From NCBI GenBank assembly GCA_900548815.1, contig URLR01000078.1, positions 1 through 7,800 of the forward strand: a DNA stretch of 7,800 nt, read 5' to 3'. The stretch's first letter is position 1. The number at the start of each line of letters is the position of its first letter. Source of the DNA: an uncultured Collinsella sp. GTDB taxonomy: Bacteria; Actinomycetota; Coriobacteriia; Coriobacteriales; Coriobacteriaceae. This document shows positions 1 through 5,085 of the stretch, one piece after another. A program made the translations under genes and the position numbers. The notes under the pieces were generated by a model. The model searched no databases and was not told the DNA's origin. It saw nothing but the letters and a program-made list of their open reading frames with translations.

Positions 1-38
1 CCTTATCGTCGGCAGCGTCAGATGTGTATAAGAGACAG
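1..38 (+). other. Nextera (Tn5) read-1 adapter, artefact
   Basis: Positions 6-38 match the Illumina Nextera read-1 transposase adapter, including the 19-bp Tn5 mosaic end at 20-38 (AGATGTGTATAAGAGACAG). Positions 1-5 (CCTTA) would then be the last bases of the i5 index. From memory this fits an index ending in CCTTA, such as S521. This is library sequence, not genomic DNA. An open reading frame starting at 22 begins with MCIRDR, a well-known translation of this adapter, and is not a gene. Confidence 0.98.
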
Positions 39-101
39 GTCTCATATCCGCGGATACCGCTCCGGCGGCCCGCAATCCTCTCCTTCGGCGGGGCTCCCCA
101 A
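39..101. other. GC-rich stub between adapter and putative IS end; no gene seen
   Basis: These 63 bp lie between the adapter and the first copy of the 8-bp repeat that may end the IS110 element. They contain a perfect 12-bp palindrome, TATCCGCGGATA (45-56), and a GGGGCTCCCC near-palindrome (89-98). I see no credible coding region. The stub is either host DNA on the far side of the insertion or more of the IS if the proposed boundary is wrong. The contig stops here, so the sequence cannot decide. Confidence 0.4.
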
Positions 102-109
102 GTCTGACT
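102..109 (+). repeat. 8-bp direct repeat, putative IS end (far side)
   Basis: GTCTGACT here is identical to 1442-1449. It may be the recombination core flanking the IS110 element. The match alone is statistically weak. Its value rests on its placement outside the transposase gene on both sides. Confidence 0.35.
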
Positions 110-193
110 ACGCGCATGCGGCCGCCGCCGCGCGCCCAGCGAAAGCGGGGGTATCCCCGAAGGCTGCCCGGCTCGCCGGGACGGGGGCTATGT

Positions 194-1315
194 CTATTCG
201 GTTGCCTCCCGGCACATCGCGCCGAGGGCCCACAGCCACCTCACGAGCTCGGCGGCGGTGGCGGCGTTCGCCTTCGCCTGGGGCATGCCCCTGGCGAGCA
301 TCTCCTCGCGGCGCCGGAGCAGGCGCTCGGAACCCTTCCTCCCGTGCATCCTCACCTCGAGCGGGACGCCGCTGCCCTTGGGCATCAGCTTCGGTTGGTG
401 GCTCGCCTGGACGTAGCTCCAGGACCCCTCGACAGCCAACCTCCTGACGAGGGCGTTGCCGGCCCCGCTGATCCCGCCGAGGCGCACGGAGTCCGCGCTC
501 GACCTCTGCTTCGGGGCGAGGCCGAAGTAGGACGTCACCTGCCTGCCGGAGCGGAACCTCGAGAAGTCGCCGACCTCGGACGCGAAGGCGGCGGCGAGCG
601 CGAACCCGCACCCCTTGATCGACTGGAGCGCCTCGACCTCCGCCGAGAGGGGGCCCGCCGCGACGGCGGCCCTGTACTCGGCGAGGAGGTCGTCGCGCGT
701 CTCGGCGGCCGCCTCGACCTCGCTCCTCAGCGCCGCAAGCGCCCGGATGCCGCCGTCGTCGGCGGGCCGGACCTTGTCGAGCCACCTGAGGAAGTCGTAC
801 GTCCAGTACCTCCGGGGGTTTCCGGCCGGCGTCGTGCCGCCGTAGGCGTAGCCCCGGCGGGCGAGGAACGCCAGGAGCCGCTGCTTCGCCGCCGCGAGCC
901 TCGCGGTCGCCGCGTCGTGGGCCCCGGCGAGGTCCCTGAGCCCCTCGATCTCGGGGGACGGCACCCATACCGGGGAGATATCGTGCGACAGTATCGCCTT
1001 GGCCATCCTGGCCGCGTCGTTGCGGTCGTTCTTGGACGAGAGGTCGGCCGCCGACCTCGGGACCTTGGAGACGGCCGCGACGACGCAGTCGACGCCGAGC
1101 CCGGAGAGCTCCCTCTGCGGGGCGAAGCCGAGGTAGCCGCTCTCGTAGGCGGCGAGCGACGGGCCCGGGAAGCCCGACATCCACTCCGCGACCTCGCCCC
1201 ACGGGTTGCCGCGGAACCTCCTCGTCACTGTCTCGCCCGTCTCCGCGTCGAGCGCGCAGACGGTGGTGGACCTGAGGTGTACGTCCATTCCGAAGGCGGT
1301 AGAATATCTAGGCAC
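194..1315 (-). CDS. IS110-family transposase (DEDD recombinase)
   Basis: This 373-residue protein has the two-part layout of IS110 transposases: an N-terminal RuvC-like DEDD domain (about 1-160) and a C-terminal Transposase_20 domain (about 225-320). The acidic set is visible as Asp11 in GMDVH, Glu58 in AYESG, and Asp97/Asp100 in KNDRNDA. The C-terminal domain shows the IKGCGFALAAAFASEVGDF segment, SYFGLAPKQ, and a serine-bearing QRSS...GGISGAGN stretch (271-287) where the family's second catalytic residue, a serine, is expected. Such enzymes move the element through a circular intermediate, and some members are guided by an element-encoded bridge RNA. The start is GTG at 1315, preceded by GGGAGG (1321-1326) at 5-nt spacing; starting at the next Met (residue 10) would cut into the catalytic GMD motif. 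No frameshift or stop is seen, so it looks functional. Long open frames overlapping it in other frames are shadows of the extreme GC content. Confidence 0.95.
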   Translation of the reverse strand: MPRYSTAFGMDVHLRSTTVCALDAETGETVTRRFRGNPWGEVAEWMSGFPGPSLAAYESGYLGFAPQRELSGLGVDCVVAAVSKVPRSAADLSSKNDRNDAARMAKAILSHDISPVWVPSPEIEGLRDLAGAHDAATARLAAAKQRLLAFLARRGYAYGGTTPAGNPRRYWTYDFLRWLDKVRPADDGGIRALAALRSEVEAAAETRDDLLAEYRAAVAAGPLSAEVEALQSIKGCGFALAAAFASEVGDFSRFRSGRQVTSYFGLAPKQRSSADSVRLGGISGAGNALVRRLAVEGSWSYVQASHQPKLMPKGSGVPLEVRMHGRKGSERLLRRREEMLARGMPQAKANAATAAELVRWLWALGAMCREATE

Positions 1316-1326
1316 GGGAGCCTCCC

Positions 1327-1441
1327 AACCTCGTTGCGGCGCGGCTGCGCCTCTGGCACTTCAACAACATTGTCGCAGCCCCGACCCGCGGTCACGAGCG
1401 GGGGCTCCTGTCGTTTCCGTGCCCCTGGATTGGGTCATAGT
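1327..1441 (-). ncRNA. Candidate bridge RNA / left-end leader of the IS110 element
   Basis: This non-coding leader lies between the proposed element end and the transposase ribosome-binding site. In IS110-group elements this region encodes the bridge RNA, whose two internal loops pair with target and donor DNA. On the minus strand I can see a stem-loop at 1377-1406 (AGCCCC paired with GGGGCT, plus an inner CGC/GCG pairing) and a perfect 5-bp hairpin with a 4-nt loop at 1338-1351. The TGACC in the large loop recurs in the TATGACC at the element end, but a 5-base match means little. A weak promoter, TTGCAG (1460-1465), 17 bp, CACTAT (1437-1442), would span the junction, taking its -35 box from flanking DNA. 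I could not assign guide loops. The length is somewhat shorter than the IS621 bridge RNA (about 177 nt). Confidence 0.35.
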
Positions 1442-1449
1442 GTCTGACT
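1442..1449 (+). repeat. 8-bp direct repeat, putative IS end (leader side)
   Basis: This is the second copy of GTCTGACT (the other is 102-109). Beyond it (1450-1483) the sequence becomes AT-richer and leads directly into the host terminator, which fits an insertion boundary here. Confidence 0.4.
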
Positions 1450-1483
1450 TATGCTCAGTCTGCAACTCAATTCAGCTCCAAGC

Positions 1484-1517
1484 AAAAAGGCCGAAGTCCC
1501 GAAGGGTTTCGGCCTTT
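1484..1517 (-). terminator. Intrinsic terminator of the nucleoid-protein gene
   Basis: A perfect 10-bp stem is formed by AAAGGCCGAA (1486-1495) and TTCGGCCTTT (1508-1517), with a further CCC/GGG pairing inside the loop. Read on the minus strand, the stem ends in a run of five T (1484-1488). It lies 26 nt past the stop codon at 1543. The plus-strand side is also T-rich (TTTGCTTTG), so it may block transcription in both directions and insulate the host gene from the IS. Confidence 0.9.
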
Positions 1518-1542
1518 GCTTTGTCTGAAGTTCAAGCGCAGT

Positions 1543-2556
1543 TTATCGATTCTCAATTGACCCGATATTCTTGAGCTCGATGGAGATAAGGCCGTTGGGC
1601 TCGTTGACGAACTCGATATACTCGGAGTTCGAACCCATCTCGGCCGGGAAGCTGATCTCGATGCCCGTGTCGGTACGAATCTTGTGATTGCGCACGGCCG
1701 CGCGTTCGACCTGCTTGCGCTCCACGGGCACGCGCTCGGGCACCTTCTCCTCGGTCAGCGCCGCACGCACGTTCTCCTTGATAACCGGCTCGTCCTCAAA
1801 GACCTCATCGACGATATCCCAAGGCGGCAGCTCCTCGTCATCCTCAACCTTCTCGGCAACGGCAACCTTAACCTTGGCGAGTGCCACGGCCGTATTGGCA
1901 CCATGCTCCTCGGCGACTTCCTCGACCACACGCGTCACGGTGTCGATGACCTCCTTGCCCGATACACCCGTGTCGCACTGCAGCAGGCCATCGGGGATAA
2001 GCATACGGTCCTCGCCGGCAATCTTGCGCTTCTTGTCCACGTAGCCGATCCCCATGGTACTCGCGCGCACGATGGCATAGCTCGGCACCTTTTGCGAGGG
2101 GTTCGGCAGAATGGCGTAGTGGCGCGCGATGTCGTTGCGTACCTCCCCCTCCTCGCGGCCCACTTCGTGCATAAAAGCCTGCTTGGAGCCCAGCAGCATC
2201 ACGGCAAACCAGCGGGCATCCTCATCGTCGTCAAAATCGGCCACGAGCACGTCGGTGGACTCGGCTTTCTCGGCTTTGGTGAGCTCGGAAGAGATGAACT
2301 CCGCAATCTGCTGCGACAGGTCCACGAACTCGCGCTCGCCAAAGAAATAGCCCTTGAGCTCGCCGCCAAACGCAGAGTTCTCGGCAAACGTGGCACGTTT
2401 ATTGTCGGCCGAGGTACGCGCGCGGCGCAGATGCGTGGTCACGAAGTTGCGCACGGTGCGGCTCTCGATATCGAGCTCGCGCTGGCTCATAACATTGACG
2501 GCGGAGTCAAAGTCCAGGATATGCAGAATCGCGTGATTGATTTTCATATACGGCAT
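1543..2556 (-). CDS. Nucleoid-associated protein, YejK/NdpA family
   Basis: This 337-residue protein matches the 37-kDa nucleoid-associated NdpA family in length (E. coli YejK is about 335) and layout. It has an N-terminal MKINHAILHILDFD opening, a central domain with an FxE-like AFMHEVGREEG stretch and an ADFDDDEDARWFAVMLLGSKQ segment, and the characteristic C-terminal I.ISFPAEM...YIEFVNEPNGLISIELKNIG block. Family members bind DNA and associate with the nucleoid. Their exact role is not settled, and nothing here refines it. The middle (about 225-285) is acidic and probably a flexible linker. Two starts are possible: ATG at 2556, with only a weak GGA directly beside it, or ATG at 2547 (MKINHAI), for which that GGA lies 9 nt upstream. 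I slightly favour 2547 on spacing. It ends in a strong terminator and is not visibly co-transcribed with a partner. Confidence 0.85.
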   Translation of the reverse strand: MPYMKINHAILHILDFDSAVNVMSQRELDIESRTVRNFVTTHLRRARTSADNKRATFAENSAFGGELKGYFFGEREFVDLSQQIAEFISSELTKAEKAESTDVLVADFDDDEDARWFAVMLLGSKQAFMHEVGREEGEVRNDIARHYAILPNPSQKVPSYAIVRASTMGIGYVDKKRKIAGEDRMLIPDGLLQCDTGVSGKEVIDTVTRVVEEVAEEHGANTAVALAKVKVAVAEKVEDDEELPPWDIVDEVFEDEPVIKENVRAALTEEKVPERVPVERKQVERAAVRNHKIRTDTGIEISFPAEMGSNSEYIEFVNEPNGLISIELKNIGSIENR

Positions 2557-2585
2557 TCCGTTCTAGATCGATTTCGGCACGAACC

Positions 2586-2591
2586 AGTATA
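2586..2591 (-). promoter_or_regulatory. Candidate -10 box for the nucleoid-protein gene
   Basis: TATACT on the minus strand, 30 nt upstream of the ATG at 2556, is five of six to the -10 consensus. No good -35 box lies 16-18 bp upstream. A near-consensus TTGACC sits only 2 bp before it, too close to serve it. Only the -10 is reasonably supported. Confidence 0.3.
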
Positions 2592-2627
2592 GCGGTCAAG
2601 CCCGCCCCAAGCGTATCGAAGATTGGC

Positions 2628-2657
2628 GCATCGGGGACAGGTTGCTTTGTATCAATG
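2628..2657 (+). repeat. Degenerate intergenic repeat, copy 1
   Basis: This 30-bp segment, with core CAGGTTGCTTTGTATCA, aligns to 3841-3870 at about 22 of 30 positions without gaps. It abuts the stop codon of the Mbeg1-like gene; the other copy lies just upstream of that gene's start. Both copies have the same orientation. Its function is unknown. It may be a dispersed intergenic repeat of this lineage. Confidence 0.5.
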
Positions 2658-2658
2658 G

Positions 2659-3819
2659 CTAGCGCAGGAGCTCGGACTGCCAAGCCTCGAGCTGTTCTGC
2701 CAAACTCTTGCCGGCAGCGGGCACGTCGATCTGGGGTCGTTTGGGCAACAGTGCGCATTTAAGGATCGCCACGATGGTCTGCGAGATAAAGCGTCGCGTA
2801 TCTTTGTCAAAGCCTTGCGCAGCCTGGAGCATCAGGGGCAGACTCTCACGCAGATTTCCTGCGATATCCGCAAACCGTTCGGCGTCCGTAGCCTCAAACA
2901 CGGAGAACAACGCATCTACAAAACGCTCGCGCTCGCTAGGTGACACTGCAAGCAGCATCTCGCGAATGGAGCCATCAACGTATCGAGCACCGGCGGACAG
3001 GCGCTCACAGCATACGAAGTCGCAACCATCAACCACCCAGCTAAAGGGATTGTGCTGCAGCAGGCTGAACTCGGTGCTCTCAACGATGGCATAGTCCTCT
3101 TGTGTCTCGAACATCATGCCGAAGATCGACGACCGAGGTAGCGTCTTGTCGATTCGACCGGAAAGATCGGCAAAGGCGTTGCCGTTCAGAAACTCCTCGA
3201 CGAACCCTGGACCATCATGGGAATACGCCCGTTCGATTCGCTCACGGGCGACATCGGAGCACATCGCCGCACCGTACACCGCAAGGTTTCCGCCCTTGGA
3301 ATGACCTCCGCACAAAAGCGGCCCGTCGATCGCATCCGCCGCCTCGTCCACATAACGCGCCGCGGATTCCTGGGCCGGCACAGGACACCGGAACGCCATG
3401 TTAAAGTCCTCTTTCCAGCCCACAATCGTGCTGTCGGTCCCCCGGAAGGAAAGATAGCTAAACCCCGCCGGAAACCGGAACGCCATGGCTGCAAACTGCT
3501 CCGTCGCCACCACATCGCTCACGGCACGATAGCCGCAAACGTGCACGCCGCGGTATCTGGGATTTGCTGCCACGGCCTCCAACAAGGCCCTGCTTCCCTC
3601 TGGGTCCCACAAGTCGTCAATCATGTCCCGGTAGCACTCGGCACGCAGCAGTTCGCGTACGTCTAGGCCCTGCCAGTTCGTCAGCCCCGCCATATCACCC
3701 GGCAAGCGCAAATAGGACAACCACGCAAAGACCAGGCTATCCACCGCGCAGAACGGCCGCTCCTCAAAGGGATCAAACGCCGTCTGGACATAGGTCAAAA
3801 AATTAGGCGAATCCGACAT
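2659..3819 (-). CDS. DUF2974 / Mbeg1-like alpha/beta-hydrolase, function unknown
   Basis: This 386-residue protein resembles the Mbeg1-like (DUF2974) family, lipase-like serine hydrolases without a settled substrate. The family opening is visible (FCAVDSLVFAWLSYL, about 23-37), then YLSFRGTDSTIVGWKEDF (122-139), which is typical of the oxyanion region. The nucleophile elbow is GGHSKGGNLA (171-180) with Ser174. Candidate remaining triad members are Asp202 in SHDGPGF and His256 in QHNPFSW. No signal peptide or membrane segment is seen, so it is probably cytoplasmic. The C-terminal 100 residues are helical-looking and lack a recognised motif. The ATG at 3819 follows a strong GGGAGGG at unusually short spacing, and no better in-frame start exists. 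It has its own gap on each side, each carrying a copy of a 30-bp degenerate repeat. I see no clear terminator after it, so some read-through into the nucleoid-protein gene is possible. Confidence 0.8.
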   Translation of the reverse strand: MSDSPNFLTYVQTAFDPFEERPFCAVDSLVFAWLSYLRLPGDMAGLTNWQGLDVRELLRAECYRDMIDDLWDPEGSRALLEAVAANPRYRGVHVCGYRAVSDVVATEQFAAMAFRFPAGFSYLSFRGTDSTIVGWKEDFNMAFRCPVPAQESAARYVDEAADAIDGPLLCGGHSKGGNLAVYGAAMCSDVARERIERAYSHDGPGFVEEFLNGNAFADLSGRIDKTLPRSSIFGMMFETQEDYAIVESTEFSLLQHNPFSWVVDGCDFVCCERLSAGARYVDGSIREMLLAVSPSERERFVDALFSVFEATDAERFADIAGNLRESLPLMLQAAQGFDKDTRRFISQTIVAILKCALLPKRPQIDVPAAGKSLAEQLEAWQSELLR

Positions 3820-3840
3820 GGCCCTCCCATCAACTATGGT

Positions 3841-3870
3841 GCATTGGAGTCAGGTTACTTTGCACCAAAA
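3841..3870 (+). repeat. Degenerate intergenic repeat, copy 2
   Basis: This is the partner of 2628-2657, with core CAGGTTACTTTGCACCA. It lies between the ldh terminator and the start of the Mbeg1-like gene and runs into the A-tract of that terminator. No convincing promoter for the hydrolase gene was seen in 3820-3866, so this segment may contain unrecognised promoter or leader function. Confidence 0.5.
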
Positions 3871-3902
3871 AGGCGCCCGGGCCGTGTGGACCCGGACGCC
3901 TT
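3867..3902 (-). terminator. Intrinsic terminator of ldh
   Basis: On the minus strand a 12-bp stem (one G-T pair) forms between 3891-3902 and 3870-3881, with a 9-nt loop, followed by five T (3867-3871). It lies about 30 nt past the ldh stop codon and is among the strongest hairpins in the window. Confidence 0.92.
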
Positions 3903-3933
3903 CATTGTAGCTTTTCGCTCTAGCGAGCTTGAT

Positions 3934-4884
3934 TTAGCAGGAGAAGTCGACGCTGTCGATGATGTCCTTGAGGGCCTTGGCGGAGACGGTGAGCTCATGC
4001 TGCTCGTCGTCGTTCAGCGGCACGGGGACGCGGCAGACAACGCCGTCGCGGCCAACGACGGTCGGCATGGAGATGGCAAGATCGGACAGGCCATACTCGC
4101 CCACCATGAGCGAGGAGACAGGCAGAACGGTCTGCTCATCGCGCATAACGGCGGTGCAGATGCGCTTGACGGCCATGGCGACGCCATAGTAGGTGGCGTG
4201 CTTCTTCTCGATGATGGTGTAGGCGGAGTTCTTGACGTCCTCGGCGATGCGCTTCTCGGCAGCCTCATGCTCCAAGTGGCCGTGAAGCTCACAGAAGGTG
4301 TTCAGCGGAACGCCGGCAACCTGAGCGCTGGACCAAGCGACAAACTCGGAGTCGCCGTGCTCGCCCATGACATAGGCCTGGACATCGCGCGGGTCAACCT
4401 CGACGTGGGCACCAAGCATCTGCTGCAGGCGGCCGGTGTCGAGCACGGTGCCGGAGCCGATGACATGGCCCTCGGGCAGGCCAGACATCTTGATGGCAGC
4501 ATAGGTCAGAACATCAACCGGGTTGGAGACGATTAGCAGAATGCCGTCGAAGCCGGACTTCTTAATCTCGGGAATAATGGACTTGAAGATGCTGACGTTC
4601 TTGTTGACCAGGTCCAGGCGGGTCTCACCGGGCTTCTGGGCAGCGCCAGCGGTGACGACAATCATGGCGGCGTCGGCGACATCGGAATAATCGCCGGCGT
4701 AGATCTTCATCGGCTCGGCAAACGTCATGCCGTGCGCGATATCCAGGGCCTCGCCCTCGGCGCGGTTCTTGTCCACGTCGATGAGGACCATCTCGGAGAA
4801 CAGACCGCTCTGCATCAGCGCGAACGCCGAAGACGAACCGACGAAACCGCAGCCGACAATAGCGACCTTCTTCTCGTTAACCAT
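3934..4884 (-). CDS. ldh: L-lactate dehydrogenase
   Basis: This 316-residue, cytosolic NAD-dependent enzyme interconverts pyruvate and L-lactate and regenerates NAD+ in fermentation. The Rossmann motif GCGFVGSS (11-18) and the ribose-binding acidic residue in LIDVD (Asp36) are intact. The substrate loop reads AAQKPGETR, with Gln83 where malate dehydrogenases have Arg, which supports lactate over malate. SNPVD (120-124), the substrate-binding Arg152 in DTGRLQQ, and the catalytic His176 in GEHGDSEF are all present. The length is normal for the family (about 315). The start is ATG at 4884, with GGGAG 6 nt upstream. A longer in-frame reading to 4962 runs through a hairpin and adds no family sequence, so I reject it. 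The gene has its own terminator and a structured leader, so it is probably transcribed alone. NAD+ synthetase lies nearby, but there is no evidence of co-regulation. Confidence 0.97.
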   Translation of the reverse strand: MVNEKKVAIVGCGFVGSSSAFALMQSGLFSEMVLIDVDKNRAEGEALDIAHGMTFAEPMKIYAGDYSDVADAAMIVVTAGAAQKPGETRLDLVNKNVSIFKSIIPEIKKSGFDGILLIVSNPVDVLTYAAIKMSGLPEGHVIGSGTVLDTGRLQQMLGAHVEVDPRDVQAYVMGEHGDSEFVAWSSAQVAGVPLNTFCELHGHLEHEAAEKRIAEDVKNSAYTIIEKKHATYYGVAMAVKRICTAVMRDEQTVLPVSSLMVGEYGLSDLAISMPTVVGRDGVVCRVPVPLNDDEQHELTVSAKALKDIIDSVDFSC

Positions 4885-4910
4885 AAGAAACTCCCATCTC
4901 ACTCCACAAA

Positions 4911-4941
4911 CAAGCCGCCCGGGAACGACCCGAGCGGCTTG
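4911..4941 (-). terminator. Hairpin in the ldh leader: weak terminator or leader structure
   Basis: A perfect 8-bp stem, CAAGCCGC (4911-4918) with GCGGCTTG (4934-4941), is extended after one mismatch by CGGG/CCCG around a 5-nt loop. Minus-strand sequence after it is TTTGTGG, a poor T-tract. It ends 26 nt before the ldh ATG and just before its ribosome-binding site. It could end transcripts from the aminotransferase gene about 145 nt upstream or shape the ldh 5' leader. Confidence 0.55.
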
Positions 4942-5085
4942 CCGTAATCCCAATACATCCAATCGGGACTTTGATTATGCTCCTATTCGCAGCCAAAAAT
5001 CGACCGTTTACCGAAATTGTTTGCAGGATTCGTAAAATAACTGCACGAAATCGGTTTCGAGCTATTGACGAGGCGAAATAGCTTT
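4942..5085 (-). promoter_or_regulatory. AT-rich gap, likely ldh promoter region
   Basis: These 144 bp between the aminotransferase stop and the ldh leader hairpin are the most AT-rich of the window. A CATAAT -10-like box lies at 4974-4979 (minus strand), with only a poor -35 (TCGATT or CGATTT). Two small inverted repeats follow the aminotransferase stop: CGAAA-TCGG-TTTCG (5046-5059) and GCTATT/AATAGC (5061-5082). Neither has a T-tract. No promoter is certain here. Confidence 0.3.

Larger units (their letters stand above)
102..1449 (-). mobile_element. IS110-family insertion sequence, probably complete
   Basis: The element is defined by an intact IS110-type transposase (194-1315, minus strand) with non-coding DNA on both sides. 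IS110 elements usually lack terminal inverted repeats and are about 1.2-1.6 kb. Here an 8-bp direct repeat, GTCTGACT (102-109 and 1442-1449), bounds about 1340 bp and is my proposal for the shared core at the two ends. An 8-bp match between two flanks of about 150 bp has a few-in-ten chance of arising at random, so the boundaries are tentative. Supporting the right boundary, base composition drops from very GC-rich to ordinary just past 1450. The element sits about 35 bp beyond the terminator of the nucleoid-protein gene, so it probably disrupts nothing. GC near 75% in sampled lines, against about 58% in a host gene, suggests recent acquisition. Confidence 0.7.

Noticed and set aside
22..447. 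141-residue plus-strand open frame beginning MCIRDRS
   Set aside because: Its start codon lies inside the Nextera adapter, and the rest runs antisense to the IS and its end; no recognisable protein.
116..1447. 443-residue plus-strand open frame opposite the transposase, and a 364-residue minus-strand one in another frame (108-1202)
   Set aside because: Stop codons are rare in DNA of this GC content. The translations are arginine/proline/glycine-rich and lack family motifs, while the overlapping transposase frame is clearly conserved.
3934..4884. Malate dehydrogenase as an alternative identity for ldh
   Set aside because: The substrate loop has Gln (QKPGETR) where malate dehydrogenases carry Arg.
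4885..4962. N-terminal extension of lactate dehydrogenase
   Set aside because: It passes through a hairpin and the ribosome-binding site of the ATG at 4884, and LDH length is normal without it.
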